DNA of 64,000 nt from JANRKH01 sp964351245 (GCA_964351245.1 CAYGNF010000002.1:1-64000); one strand, 5' to 3'. Counted from the first letter of the stretch, positions 35,679 to 46,494 are shown. Numbers and translations: made by a program. Notes: generated by a model from the sequence alone, not told the origin.

Positions 35679-36001
35679 TATCTTTTTACAACAAAAGAAG
35701 AGGGGAGCGGACTGAATTGATAATAGTCCACACTTATTCTTTTCTCAGTATTATATAATAGGTTTTATAATCTCACTTGCTGCAATAAATCTTAATCTTT
35801 AATTATATTATTAGTAATCTCAACACAACTCATAGGTAAAAATAGCGTTAAATAGGCATTTAGTAATTAATAATTTGATAATTGCTATCATATTATTTTA
35901 TTATAACCATGAGATGTACTTATGTGCGTAGTCAATGTTTGTAATATATCTAATAATAATAGATTGTAGATTAGTAGCCCACAAATCTTGATTGACTATA
36001 C
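35679..36001. other. 323-bp intergenic region between flhB and virB3
   Basis: No ORF or RNA gene is seen. Shortly after flhB, GGACT (35709-35713) and AGTCC (35724-35728) could form a weak hairpin. The region before virB3 is AT-rich and contains a candidate promoter at 35875-35904. Confidence 0.5.
35875..35904 (+). promoter_or_regulatory. Candidate promoter of the virB3-virB4-virB6 operon
   Basis: TTGATA (35875-35880), an 18-bp spacer, and TATTAT (35899-35904), about 100 bp before virB3. The base composition is so AT-rich that chance -10 matches are common, so only moderate weight is given. Confidence 0.3.
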
Positions 36002-36319
36002 ATGTATATTACTCACAAGAACACACAAATGAGCATAGCTAGAATGAATAATGACCCTTTATTTATTGGACTCACTAGACCGCCTCTAATTATGGGTGTG
36101 AGTATCAAATTCGCGGTGCTCAATATGCTATTATGCGGCATAGGTTATATTTATAGCAATAGTATTAAGGTAGTTTTTGTAGGAGTAGTGATCCACTTAA
36201 TCGGATTTCTTGTATGTATGAAAGAGCCTCGGTTCATAGAATTATATATTAACAAATTCAGCAAATGTAATAAGTGTCCTAATAAAAGTTATTACGGCGC
36301 TAATTCCTATGATTTTTGA
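36002..36319 (+). CDS. virB3: Type IV secretion protein VirB3
   Basis: A 105-residue inner-membrane component. The motif NDPLFIGLTRPPLIMGVSI (about 17-35) is the VirB3 signature, with two hydrophobic segments at about 29-67 and a basic C-terminal tail. The ATG at 36002 has no clear ribosome site; ATG 36029 (MSIARMNNDPLF) is a reasonable alternative start. It begins the T4SS gene run, and its stop overlaps the TTG start of virB4 by three bases. In Rickettsia the equivalent is rvhB3. Confidence 0.9.
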   Translation: MYITHKNTQMSIARMNNDPLFIGLTRPPLIMGVSIKFAVLNMLLCGIGYIYSNSIKVVFVGVVIHLIGFLVCMKEPRFIELYINKFSKCNKCPNKSYYGANSYDF

Positions 36320-38742
36320 GTAAACTAATGAAGTTTTTTGGAACAAAAACTAATAAACACGCAATCTCATCTAGGGAAGTGCATGTGCGTGATTTTATAC
36401 CATATCACTGCCATTGGAATAAAAATACTATTCTTACAAAAAACAAAGAGCTGATACAAATTATTAAAATATCAGGTTTTTCCTTTGAAACTGCTGATGA
36501 TGAAGATCTAGAATCAAGAAAGCATTTGAGAAATTTATTATTTAAGAGCTTAGCTTCTGGTAATATTAATCTATACTTTAATACAGTTCGCAAAAAAAAG
36601 CCGCTTGATTTCAGTAAATCAAATCTGAGCTTCGATCCTACCCTAAAAATCCCTAACGATTTTGTTACTTATCTCGGTAATGAATGGAAGAAAAAATACG
36701 ACAATACAGAGTCTTATTTTAATGAATTATATATCACGATTATATATAAAGCCGATACTGCAGGAGTCGCAATATTACAACATTATATCAAAATGATTAA
36801 CCACGCTTCTAACAAATCTGAATGGGAATCAGAAATGAGAACAATTTTTGAGAGTTTAGAAGAGATGTCTATGCGAGTGGTCAATACTTTCAAAGATTAT
36901 GAAGCAAGAATATTATCTGTGGTTGACTCCGAAGATGGATCTTATTGCGAAATGCTAGAATTTTTGGGTACTTTAGTAAATTGCGGCCAATCCTCCCCTG
37001 TATTAGTACCAAGAGCCTCAATTGATCAATATCTTCCAACATCCAGGTTACTTTTTGGAGGTAAATCTATGGAGGCTAGGAGCCCGAAAGGCTTTTGGTA
37101 CGCAGGTATTATATCTATTTTTGAGTATGGTCCTTTCACACATGCTAGTACTTTTGATAGATTTTTATTATTGCCTTTTGAGTTTATTTTATCCCAAAGC
37201 TTTAGTTTTGCGAATAGGGCTGTTGCAATAGGCACTATGCAAACTCAACAAAAAAGGATGATAAATGCAGGAGACAAGGCAGTATCTCAGATAGAAGAAA
37301 TAAACGTAGCATTAGACATGGCAATGAGCGGAGAAATCGCATTTGGAGAGCATCATTTATCATTACTATGCAAAGCTGATGAAATAAAAGAATTGGAAAA
37401 TATTCTTTCGGTAGCAGGCGTTGAGATAGCAAATTGCGGTATGCAGTCTGTTAGGGAGACTGTTAATTTGGAGCCTAGCTATTGGGGGCAACTACCAGGC
37501 AATAATGATTATATAGTACGCAAATGTACAATTAATTCTCTAAATCTAGCATGCTTTGCATCCATGCATAATTATCCACTAGGTAAAATTTCTGGGAATC
37601 ACTGGGGTGACTTCGTAACAGTCCTGGAAACTACATCGGGCACGCCATATTTTTTTAACTTTCACGTAAGAGATGTGGGGCACACATTGATTATTGGTCC
37701 AACAGGTGCGGGGAAAACTGTTTTAATGAATTTCCTTTGCGCACAAGCTCAAAAATTTAAATGTAGAATGTTCTTTTTTGATAAAGATAGGGGTGCCGAG
37801 ATATTCATTAGAGCATTGTCTGGGGTGTATAACGTAATAGATCCAGGCGCTAACTGCGGCTTTAATCCATTGCAATTACCTGATACTAGTGAAAATAGAA
37901 CCTTTTTGCTGGAATGGATGAGAATTTTGGTCACAATCACAGAGTCTCATCTATCTGCAGATGATATTAAGCTCCTAACTCAAGCAATTGAAGGTAATTA
38001 TAAATTAGATAAAAAGGACAGAAAGCTTTCTAATATAGTGCCATTTTTAGGTATGGACGGACCTGATACTCTCGCAGGTAGGATAGCGATGTGGCATGGT
38101 AGAGGCTCTCACGCAAGAGTCTTTGATAATGATATAGATATAATGGACTTGTCCCAAGATAGAGTCTTTGGATTTGAAATGGCGGAGCTTTTGAAAGATA
38201 AGATATGCCTTGCTCCTGCTCTAGTATATATTTTTCATAGAATTAATTTATCTCTTGACGGATCAAGTACGATGATTGTTCTTGATGAGGCCTGGGCTCT
38301 GATAGACAACCCAGTATTTGCCCCAAAAATCAAAGATTGGCTAAAGGTACTAAGGAAGCTCAATACTTTTGTAATTTTTGCTACTCAAAGCGTCGAAGAT
38401 GCTGCTAAAAGTATGATCAGCGATACTCTGATTCAACAAACTGCAACGCAAATATTTTTACCTAATTTAAAAGCTACAGATGTATATAGATCAAGTTTTA
38501 TGCTCAGTAAAAGAGAATACGAAATTATCAAAACCACAGATCCATCTTCTAGATATTTTTTAGTAAAGCAAGGGATCAATTCTGTTGTCGCTAGAGTCAA
38601 TTTAAGTGGAATGGATAATATAATCAATGTGCTTTCTGGTAGAACTGAGACTGTACGCATATTGAGAGATATAAGAAAAACGCACGGAGAGGATCCGCGA
38701 AAATGGCTGCCATATTTTTATGAGGCTGCATCTAAAGTGTAA
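36316..38742 (+). CDS. virB4: Type IV secretion ATPase VirB4
   Basis: An 808-residue ATPase that powers assembly and substrate transfer of the T4SS. The N-terminal half is the CagE/TrbE/VirB region. The C-terminal half has Walker A GPTGAGKT (461-468) and Walker B STMIVLDEAWAL (Asp657, Glu658), followed by VIFATQSVEDA with the Q-loop typical of the family. All nucleotide-binding residues are intact. TTG 36316 overlaps the virB3 stop; ATG 36328 is an alternative start. It corresponds to rvhB4a of Rickettsia. The next gene begins 8 bp after the stop. Confidence 0.96.
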   Translation: MSKLMKFFGTKTNKHAISSREVHVRDFIPYHCHWNKNTILTKNKELIQIIKISGFSFETADDEDLESRKHLRNLLFKSLASGNINLYFNTVRKKKPLDFSKSNLSFDPTLKIPNDFVTYLGNEWKKKYDNTESYFNELYITIIYKADTAGVAILQHYIKMINHASNKSEWESEMRTIFESLEEMSMRVVNTFKDYEARILSVVDSEDGSYCEMLEFLGTLVNCGQSSPVLVPRASIDQYLPTSRLLFGGKSMEARSPKGFWYAGIISIFEYGPFTHASTFDRFLLLPFEFILSQSFSFANRAVAIGTMQTQQKRMINAGDKAVSQIEEINVALDMAMSGEIAFGEHHLSLLCKADEIKELENILSVAGVEIANCGMQSVRETVNLEPSYWGQLPGNNDYIVRKCTINSLNLACFASMHNYPLGKISGNHWGDFVTVLETTSGTPYFFNFHVRDVGHTLIIGPTGAGKTVLMNFLCAQAQKFKCRMFFFDKDRGAEIFIRALSGVYNVIDPGANCGFNPLQLPDTSENRTFLLEWMRILVTITESHLSADDIKLLTQAIEGNYKLDKKDRKLSNIVPFLGMDGPDTLAGRIAMWHGRGSHARVFDNDIDIMDLSQDRVFGFEMAELLKDKICLAPALVYIFHRINLSLDGSSTMIVLDEAWALIDNPVFAPKIKDWLKVLRKLNTFVIFATQSVEDAAKSMISDTLIQQTATQIFLPNLKATDVYRSSFMLSKREYEIIKTTDPSSRYFLVKQGINSVVARVNLSGMDNIINVLSGRTETVRILRDIRKTHGEDPRKWLPYFYEAASKV

Positions 38743-38749
38743 AAAACAT

Positions 38750-41071
38750 ATGAAAAGTTTGAATACTTTTTTAATAATCATAATACTCTCAGGAGTGATG
38801 TGCAATACTGCAGATGCTAGTTCTGAAGCTGATACGGCATCGGATGTATTAAAGTTTCTAAGCTGTGAAACTGGATATCTAGGCAATTGGGTTGAGGGAA
38901 ATACACATCCTTATAGTTGTTTCTCCGAGCCTCTCATTAAGCACGCTGCTTTGTTTGGTATCCTCGGTTACAGCTCCTTTAATACTATTGCAAGACTAAA
39001 GATTTACGATGAAGACATATTTCCGGGTAATTGTGCGAGGGAAAATAGAGTAGATCCTAAGGATCCAAAATTACACTATGGTTTTTGTAATAATATACTA
39101 TTACTAGCTTCAAATGCCTCAGCGATCTTTGAAAGCGCATCGAGCGGTGAATGGACATTTCCTGATCCTTCGGAGTATACAATAAAATTTCACCACTCCA
39201 GTGGCGTTAATAGTATTATGGCTGATTTAACCTTTCTACCCCCAGACGCTACCGATATTGTACGCAATGCTTCTGGGCTCCCAATCTGGAATCTTATATA
39301 TAGAGTGCAAAAAATACAAGATAAGATTTGTGTTCAGATGTTTGTGCCTATACTTTTCAGTTACATAAGCATAGGTTGTAAATATATAGAAGAGCCATAT
39401 AAGACATCGGTATATGACAATCCACCCTTAGATAGATGCGACAGCACATATAATTGCTCGAAGAATGTACAGGAAGCCTCAAGGACCTTTACCCCAGTTA
39501 TAGCAACTATTGTTTCATGCGTCAGAGATGTCATAATTTCGATGTTAATCGACGATCAAATTTGTATTGCAAGTACCGATGAAGCCTCCGAGTTATTAGG
39601 CGGGCCTGCTACTACAATCACACAAAGTAGTTTAATACATCAATTTCAAGTATCGATGAGAAAGGTTGTAACCGGCTTCCTTACTCTATATGTTTTTTTA
39701 TTTGGTTGCAGACTCGCATTAACCCCGGAAACAATTACGCAGAAAGATCTAGTAAATTTTATATTTAAATTCGTACTAGTTACTTATTTTTCTATAGGTA
39801 TTAATACAAATTTAAGTGGGAATACTAGATTTGATGGAATGACTCAGTGGATTTTTCCTTTGCTATTTTCTGGCTTAAATGACATGACGAATTGGATGAT
39901 GTATGCCTCAAGCATTAATGGATTATGTAATTTTGCAGACACTCCTGTAACCAATAATATGAATAATGTAGGATTAGCCTTATGGGATCAAATAGATTGT
40001 AGGCTTGCTTACTATATAGGTTACGATGTTGTGGGCGAAATGATGGCGGGAATTACATGGGCAAATGATCCTGTAGGACATCAAATTCCTCCTTACATAT
40101 TGATAGTAATACCTGCGCTTTTTTTTGGCCTAATTCCTCTTGCAGTACTTGCAATCTATTATCCAATAATGGTGATATCATTAGTTGCGTATGTTATCGC
40201 AATGTATATCAATGCCTTGATCATTATATCAGTCCTTGGTGTACTGGCGCCTCTTTTTGTGCCCATGGCCCTTTTTAGTTATACATATGGTTATTTTACA
40301 AAGTGGTGGAGGATTTTATTTGCTATGATGATCCAGCCAGTAATTGCTATGCTATTTCTTAGTTTATTTTTTGCTGTGTTTGATAGAGCTTTTTACGGTA
40401 CTTGTATCTATAAACCAGTAAATATTAACTATTTTCGACATGATGGAGATGAGATTACTACACAGAAGAATTACAGAACGTTTTATATTAGTTACGATAT
40501 CTCAGATTATGAAAATAGCTCAGCCCTAGATTCATGCAAAACAAGTCTTGGATCATTTTTGAGCGGAGGAAAGGAGTTGAATTATCAGCCCCCGGAAAAT
40601 ATAGACATTCATACTTATGAAAACTTTAAAGATCAGCTGGTTAACACTGACTCAGATGTGTTTAATGGCGCCAAGAGACCAAGAGTAGAGTGGATAGAAG
40701 GTTTGTTCACCAAGCATCCAAAATTATCATGGGAGGCTTTAATTGAAGCAACCAAGAGCTTTATACTATGCTACTCCGTATTAACAGCAATGCGTATGAT
40801 GCTTGATATTTTACCAAAATTTATATCAGATTTATCAGGCTCAGATATTAGAGCATCCAACGCATTTGTAATATCTAATGAACAGGGCTCAGGAGTTATG
40901 GATGCATTCAATAGAAGGGCCGAAACCGGTATGCAATCTTTAGGCAGAGTGTTTGAGAGAGGCAGGAGATATACAAAGGAAAGTGGAGGCAACCTATTCG
41001 AAAGAATCGGTAAGGGGTTTACAGGAATCGGGCGCAGATCCAATAACAATAAAACATCTACAAAAGATTAG
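38750..41071 (+). CDS. virB6-1: VirB6 paralogue 1 (TrbL/VirB6 channel protein)
   Basis: This 773-residue protein begins with a signal peptide (MKSLNTFLIIIILSGVMCNTADA) at ATG 38750; an upstream ATG at 38720 lies within virB4 and would spoil the signal. A Cys-containing extracytoplasmic N-terminal domain (about 25-280) precedes the polytopic VirB6 core, which starts near residue 297 (VTGFLTLYVFLFG) and continues with VTYFSIGIN, LGVLAPLFVPMALF and a Trp-rich segment. The C-terminal tail is basic, Gly/Arg/Asn-rich and cytoplasmic. It is the first of five tandem VirB6 genes, and the order matches rvhB6a-e in Rickettsia. Confidence 0.88.
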   Translation: MKSLNTFLIIIILSGVMCNTADASSEADTASDVLKFLSCETGYLGNWVEGNTHPYSCFSEPLIKHAALFGILGYSSFNTIARLKIYDEDIFPGNCARENRVDPKDPKLHYGFCNNILLLASNASAIFESASSGEWTFPDPSEYTIKFHHSSGVNSIMADLTFLPPDATDIVRNASGLPIWNLIYRVQKIQDKICVQMFVPILFSYISIGCKYIEEPYKTSVYDNPPLDRCDSTYNCSKNVQEASRTFTPVIATIVSCVRDVIISMLIDDQICIASTDEASELLGGPATTITQSSLIHQFQVSMRKVVTGFLTLYVFLFGCRLALTPETITQKDLVNFIFKFVLVTYFSIGINTNLSGNTRFDGMTQWIFPLLFSGLNDMTNWMMYASSINGLCNFADTPVTNNMNNVGLALWDQIDCRLAYYIGYDVVGEMMAGITWANDPVGHQIPPYILIVIPALFFGLIPLAVLAIYYPIMVISLVAYVIAMYINALIIISVLGVLAPLFVPMALFSYTYGYFTKWWRILFAMMIQPVIAMLFLSLFFAVFDRAFYGTCIYKPVNINYFRHDGDEITTQKNYRTFYISYDISDYENSSALDSCKTSLGSFLSGGKELNYQPPENIDIHTYENFKDQLVNTDSDVFNGAKRPRVEWIEGLFTKHPKLSWEALIEATKSFILCYSVLTAMRMMLDILPKFISDLSGSDIRASNAFVISNEQGSGVMDAFNRRAETGMQSLGRVFERGRRYTKESGGNLFERIGKGFTGIGRRSNNNKTSTKD

Positions 41072-41083
41072 GTACATTACACA

Positions 41084-43120
41084 ATGAGAGATCTAAAAAT
41101 TTTAAATGTAATGACAAAAATTTTCTTGTTGCTGATGTTGACCTTGTATACAAGTATCACCCTATTTGACGTTAAGGCAGAATATGGAGGCACTTGCGCT
41201 CCTAGGCAAAATACAATGATCTTAGATGATGCACTCAGTAATCTCTCGAGTAGTACTATTTATAAATTTGTACTTTCTCTGATTGATATAGAAAATTGTG
41301 GCAATAATTTTAATGGCGGATGCTTTGAGACAAATTACGATTCAATGAATGTATGCGTGAAGACCTTAGATACTTTAGATGATGAAGCAACCATAACCAA
41401 CAGCAGGCAATATAAATTTAATGTTGGAGAATTGTATAGATTGGGTGATATGACATCTCATCCTTTGGTTATAGGTGATGATAATTTATCGAATATCGTC
41501 TTAGCAGCTGGACTGATAGACTCTAAATTATGTATTGTGATGCCCACCCATTTTGGGTACGCTCCTCTTGCATGTAGAAATACGCGTATTAATAACCTTA
41601 GTGATTCTATAAGAGATTATAGTAAATGCAATGTTTCGCAAAGCTGCAATCTTAATGGCTCAGGATTTAATCCTAGCAAGACAAAGAATAATACATTCGG
41701 CATTGCTATGAAGTGTTTTTTAGATTCAATGGATATGGTATTTTTTGATCCGGCAACATGCTCTCAAAACAACGTCACTATTGCAGAACAAATAGAGGCA
41801 ACCTCAAAAGTATCCCTTACACCTTTTGTTGATTTTTTTAATATAATGAAAAATATAGTGTTTGCAGCCATTACTCTATACGTGATCATCATAGGTATGA
41901 ATATGGCCTTGAACCCACATGAATTTAATGCAGGATCTTTATTTATTGCTGTGCTTAAAATTATTTTAGTGCTTTTTTTCTCTATAGGGCTCAATAGCAA
42001 TAATTGGATGACAGGAAAAACGCACAATGAGAATGGCATTACCTCTCTTGTATTACCGATGGCAATAAAATTTTCTCAAGAAATGTCCAGTTATTTTCTA
42101 AATAATAGCAACGACAATAATCTTTGTTATTTTGACTCAGGAGATTACGATGATCCTAATTACAGTTATTTTTCTATCTGGGATTCTTTTGATTGCAGAA
42201 TGAATGTTTATACCGGATTGAGCCCAGTACTATTTCAAAATGCTGTACGAGATACTTTAAGACGTATAGATATATCTGGGGAGATACCTTCAAGCGCTCC
42301 TAATTCTGATTTTAGATCAAAAGATATGCATTATGCTCTCACTTCCAGCGATAAATTTGTAGAGAATCAGAATATTGGCGTAGTAGGTAACTCTTATCCA
42401 CAAGGTATTCCTATTATAATTGTTATGGCGTCATTGATTTTGGGGGGTAGTGGTATTATAGCTTGGATTGGACCTGTTGTTCTGGTGTTACTGATGCTGG
42501 TTCTGTGCGTGATAACATTAACTAGCTCTGTAGCATCAATGGTTTTCATTTATATATTAGCGTATGTAGCACCTATTTTTGTCCCTATGGCTTTATTCGA
42601 GAGAACAAAAACTTTCTTCGAAAAATGGATGTATCTGGTAATATCCTGTGCATTATATCCAGTAATTTATATAGCAATATCAGCATTTTGTGTATCGATG
42701 ATTGATCAGCTCATGTTTGAGGATTGTGTATTTAAAAAATATGAACATGATGAACAATACATCTTCGCACTTATGGTGCCAGATAACGAGGAAGGCAGGA
42801 GGTCTTGTAAAAGTAGCATGGGATATACTTTGATGCATTACTATCAAACCAATTATGGGTGGAGGAATGTTGATTTATTATTGTTTAATACGTATGTCAA
42901 CGTTGATCCGGGCAATTTATTAACCAAGAGCTTGCGCGGCTTAATTGTATGTTTTTTTCTTGGATATTTTATTACTAAAATAGATGAAATTGCATCTTCA
43001 ATATCTCAATCTATTGGCACTGGAGCAGTTACGAGCTCTCCAGTAGATATATATAATGATATCAGTAAGAGTGTTGCAGGTCTTGCGGATTCAGCAGTAA
43101 AGGGGTTTAAGGGATCATGA
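41084..43120 (+). CDS. virB6-2: VirB6 paralogue 2
   Basis: 678 residues with an N-terminal hydrophobic signal (IFLLLMLTLYTSITLFDVKA), a Cys-rich extracytoplasmic domain (about 36-245, containing NCGNNFNGGCF and KCNVSQSCN) and the VirB6 core from about 249 (AAITLYVIIIGMNMAL, then LVLFFSIGLN). The core continues with YVAPIFVPMALFERTKTFFEKW. The FSIG(I/L)N step is shared only with paralogue 1, so these two form one subgroup. It begins 12 bp after paralogue 1, and its stop overlaps the ATGA start of paralogue 3. Confidence 0.87.
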   Translation: MRDLKILNVMTKIFLLLMLTLYTSITLFDVKAEYGGTCAPRQNTMILDDALSNLSSSTIYKFVLSLIDIENCGNNFNGGCFETNYDSMNVCVKTLDTLDDEATITNSRQYKFNVGELYRLGDMTSHPLVIGDDNLSNIVLAAGLIDSKLCIVMPTHFGYAPLACRNTRINNLSDSIRDYSKCNVSQSCNLNGSGFNPSKTKNNTFGIAMKCFLDSMDMVFFDPATCSQNNVTIAEQIEATSKVSLTPFVDFFNIMKNIVFAAITLYVIIIGMNMALNPHEFNAGSLFIAVLKIILVLFFSIGLNSNNWMTGKTHNENGITSLVLPMAIKFSQEMSSYFLNNSNDNNLCYFDSGDYDDPNYSYFSIWDSFDCRMNVYTGLSPVLFQNAVRDTLRRIDISGEIPSSAPNSDFRSKDMHYALTSSDKFVENQNIGVVGNSYPQGIPIIIVMASLILGGSGIIAWIGPVVLVLLMLVLCVITLTSSVASMVFIYILAYVAPIFVPMALFERTKTFFEKWMYLVISCALYPVIYIAISAFCVSMIDQLMFEDCVFKKYEHDEQYIFALMVPDNEEGRRSCKSSMGYTLMHYYQTNYGWRNVDLLLFNTYVNVDPGNLLTKSLRGLIVCFFLGYFITKIDEIASSISQSIGTGAVTSSPVDIYNDISKSVAGLADSAVKGFKGS

Positions 43121-46100
43121 AAAACTCATTTAGCAATATGACAAATCAGATATTTGAGAAAGTAAAAACTATTCTCATATTTGCTCTTGTTCTTTTTGTA
43201 ATAATTACTGTTGTATCTTTTATGCTAGGCGTGAAGCCCCTTTTTAAATCATGTTGGCTTAGATACGGAGGAGATGACGCTCCCTCAACTAAGAAATATT
43301 CACATCTCAAATATACCTCCTTGAAAGCAAATGGTAACTATGAAGGTACTATTAGTTATAATGAAGCAGGCGATGAAGCTACAGTCACCAATCCAAATTC
43401 TTATGGCAAGTGGCTTAATGCCCTTTCTATATCTACTCCAGACTCTTTAAATATTACAGTAGAAGGTAAGATAAGTTTATGTATGGCGCACTTACCTAAT
43501 TACAATATTCAAGACGGCAGTGCTGGGGGTCAGAATATAGAGATTCCAAGAGTAGATACTGCTGGAAGTGAAGATGGTTCTAGCAATGGTTATTTAACAT
43601 TATTTTTTCCGGCAAGCGCTCCCACATGGCGTAACGCATTTGCCGTTAATGCTAATGATGAGGTAAGAATTCTAGTAGAAGAGCCGGTAACGGATATGAA
43701 CACGGTTAATATCACCGCAGTTTCGATGCTTAATGCTATTAGTAATACCACTACTAATCCAGCTAATTGCTCAGGATCAGTAATAGCCAATGTAAACCCT
43801 ATTTGCGGCAGAGTAGGAATTTATGGATCTGGTTACGTAAGTAATTGCCAGAGGAATATTCAATGCGTCGAGGTACGGAGGTGCAAAAAAGATAAAGGCG
43901 ATGGACACACAATAACATCAAATTGTGACACGGAATTAAGAGATCCATTTGATACACAAGAGCCTTGTAGATACACCGGAGGAGGCTCAGCATGTAATAC
44001 CAGTGATTGTAACAGAGATAAAGGAGACCGTTACACTTACTCCGGTAATTTAATAATGCCTATATTTAACGCTAATACAATTTTTTTATACCAAGATCAT
44101 CAGACGGATGATGGTATAGCACCATCTGCAACCGCGAGTGATTTTTTCTTGAGCAATAATACTGACTGTAATGCACTAGGAGTATCCCATGGATTTATTG
44201 CGCCAGATAGTAATGAGAAGGTTGAGATTGATTATGAAGCTGGCCAAAACTATGGCTGGAGGGGGGATGGTCCTGTGCCAGAATCTTTTGGAGTTCCTAG
44301 TCCTGCTGATAATTATGCATGGATGATAGAAGGTGATGGGCTATTAATGCAATATAATTCTAGCGCAAATCTTCCTCCAGCTATTAATCCTACAGATCCT
44401 TCAACTTCATTACTTAGAACACAAGGGTATCCTGTAGCTCGAGATGGAGTTAACTCAATAGGAAAGATTTTACTCTCAGAGATTGTGCCAGCAAACAGCG
44501 TTGGTAATACAGGTCAAGCATTTTTGCAACTTAGATATATTCAGAGACCTGGCTTTTCTGACCCATCTAGAAATACCGGAGGGTATGTATTGCATCTACA
44601 GCAAACAAAGTGCAAAAGATCTGACGGTGAGTTTTTTAGTGATGCGGATTATACCAACAGAGGGCAAATTAAGTACTATCTTCTGCCTCACGAATACGAC
44701 ATGAATAATTTGCCTACAGAGGACCCTGATTTCGATATTAACGACTATCAACATGGGGTTTTGCGTTTTGAAGGATCCAAAACTATTTTATCTATAGACC
44801 AGGAGAAATATGAGGCGTGGCCTAATCAAAATTTATGGTTATTAATTGACAATAAGGCCGAAGATTATGCCAAAAGCACTGGGGACTATAACGTAATCTT
44901 CAAGACAAATGTTCTAATAGGCAATTTTTCTGGCGTAGTTTTACAAAAGCTTTTTGATATTATCAATGCATATACAGAAAAAGTATCTATCCAAAAAATC
45001 AAATCTGCAATTTGCTATGATAATGACAATGCTAGATGTGCTTCGTTTTTTCTTTATATCAAAGCTATGCTGACTCTATATGTGGTCATTTTTGGAATGC
45101 TTTTTTTATTGGGGAGAATCAACTTAAACGCACAAGTATTTTTAACTCACATACTTAAAGTAATTATAGTGGGCGGGTTAACAAATGACAAAACTTTTGA
45201 TTTTTTTAATAATTATTTATACCATCTCATATTTGACTTTGTAGATGGAATTATGGCGCATCTTGGAGGCAATAATAGTGGTAACCCATTTGCATATATG
45301 GATGATTTATTTGGGCGCATATTACTGAATCCAATTACATATGTTCAGTTAATGGCGATTATCTCTTTTGGTATTTCTGGGGTCGTGACTTTTGTAGTGA
45401 TAATGCTATCTTTGATTATGTTTAGTATAGCGAACTTATCAGGTATTGCCGCATATATTTTCTCAAAATTTATTATAGCCATTCTACTATTCTTGGGGCC
45501 ACTATTTTTAACTTTTTGGTTATTTCAAGTAACATCGAGATATTTTCAAGTATGGATCAACCATTTAGCCAAGGCTATTATTGAGCCAATTATTATATGC
45601 ACCGGACTTTCTATATTTACTAAATTATTTATTGTTTATTTAGATAGAACTTTATCTTATAGCGTGTGTTTCAAGTGCGCTATGCCATTTAAGATGGGGG
45701 ATATTGCTAACATTCTATTCCCCTCCTTACCTCAAGTATTTAAAGATGTAGAGATATTCTGCCTTCATTGGTTTGCTCCTTGGGGGGTGGATTCTAGGTA
45801 TGGATTGTCAGGTCTTTCTATACCTGATGCGATGGGTATGCTAATTATAGCAATTTGTGCCTATACTTATATTGCACTCGCTACTGCTATTGCTAGTGAG
45901 ATATCGCAAGTAGGTGGTTTTTCCTCAGGGGCTGCTGCTATTAGTGTACAACAAAACATGACTAATCGTGTTTCTTATTGGGGGGGCGGTGCCGCTGGCC
46001 TTGCTTATTATGCAATCAAAGAGGGTGGATCCCGCATTTGGTCACTAGGATCGAGCACTGTACAATCTCGAGCCATTAAAAGCAATGATGATGCTCGTGA

Positions 46101-46419
46101 TGAAGTATCTGATAATAATGATCGCGGTTTGGGTGTTAATAATAGAGAATACCCACCATCTGAGAATAAGACTGAGAATAAGACTGAGAATAAGACTGAG
46201 AATAAGGCAAATGATAAGAATACAAACAAAATCATGTCATTTCTTAAAGACAAGCTCAAAAATACAGATCAACTAACATCTAAGGATATAATAGATCAGT
46301 TGCATCAATACGATCCGAGCGCGAAGGATAAAACCACTCAGAATATGATTAAAAAACTATCCAAAGAGGATTCGAACTACTTTAATAACCTAATATCATC
46401 GATAAAAGATAATGACTAG
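43117..46419 (+). CDS. virB6-3: VirB6 paralogue 3, extended, with tandem repeat in tail
   Basis: The largest of the set at 1100 residues. One membrane segment near the start (about 18-39) and a long extracytoplasmic domain (about 40-640) with cysteine pairs such as VRRCKKDKGD precede the polytopic core from about 645 (AMLTLYVVIFGMLFLLG, then VGGLTNDKTFDFFNNYLY) to about 930. The core lies later in the chain than in the other paralogues. The cytoplasmic tail carries ENKT repeated about four times (12-bp DNA repeats at 46161-46208) and a charged end. It overlaps paralogue 2 by four bases. Confidence 0.87.
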   Translation: MKNSFSNMTNQIFEKVKTILIFALVLFVIITVVSFMLGVKPLFKSCWLRYGGDDAPSTKKYSHLKYTSLKANGNYEGTISYNEAGDEATVTNPNSYGKWLNALSISTPDSLNITVEGKISLCMAHLPNYNIQDGSAGGQNIEIPRVDTAGSEDGSSNGYLTLFFPASAPTWRNAFAVNANDEVRILVEEPVTDMNTVNITAVSMLNAISNTTTNPANCSGSVIANVNPICGRVGIYGSGYVSNCQRNIQCVEVRRCKKDKGDGHTITSNCDTELRDPFDTQEPCRYTGGGSACNTSDCNRDKGDRYTYSGNLIMPIFNANTIFLYQDHQTDDGIAPSATASDFFLSNNTDCNALGVSHGFIAPDSNEKVEIDYEAGQNYGWRGDGPVPESFGVPSPADNYAWMIEGDGLLMQYNSSANLPPAINPTDPSTSLLRTQGYPVARDGVNSIGKILLSEIVPANSVGNTGQAFLQLRYIQRPGFSDPSRNTGGYVLHLQQTKCKRSDGEFFSDADYTNRGQIKYYLLPHEYDMNNLPTEDPDFDINDYQHGVLRFEGSKTILSIDQEKYEAWPNQNLWLLIDNKAEDYAKSTGDYNVIFKTNVLIGNFSGVVLQKLFDIINAYTEKVSIQKIKSAICYDNDNARCASFFLYIKAMLTLYVVIFGMLFLLGRINLNAQVFLTHILKVIIVGGLTNDKTFDFFNNYLYHLIFDFVDGIMAHLGGNNSGNPFAYMDDLFGRILLNPITYVQLMAIISFGISGVVTFVVIMLSLIMFSIANLSGIAAYIFSKFIIAILLFLGPLFLTFWLFQVTSRYFQVWINHLAKAIIEPIIICTGLSIFTKLFIVYLDRTLSYSVCFKCAMPFKMGDIANILFPSLPQVFKDVEIFCLHWFAPWGVDSRYGLSGLSIPDAMGMLIIAICAYTYIALATAIASEISQVGGFSSGAAAISVQQNMTNRVSYWGGGAAGLAYYAIKEGGSRIWSLGSSTVQSRAIKSNDDARDEVSDNNDRGLGVNNREYPPSENKTENKTENKTENKANDKNTNKIMSFLKDKLKNTDQLTSKDIIDQLHQYDPSAKDKTTQNMIKKLSKEDSNYFNNLISSIKDND
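46161..46208 (+). repeat. 12-bp tandem repeat (about 4 copies) in virB6-3
   Basis: The unit TGAGAATAAGAC is repeated at 46161, 46173, 46185 and, with one base changed (GC for AC), 46197. The period is a multiple of three, so copy-number change would lengthen or shorten the ENKT run without a frameshift. Confidence 0.85.
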
Positions 46420-46494
46420 ATACACAACAATACGAATACAATACCATCTAATTCAAAATGATATTATGCAAATAAATAGAGTACAATATATATA

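Noticed and set aside
46008..46276. Two overlapping ORFs across the 12-bp repeat in virB6-3
   Set aside because: They are by-products of the tandem repeat in other frames (LFSV and RIRL repeats) and have no start signals.
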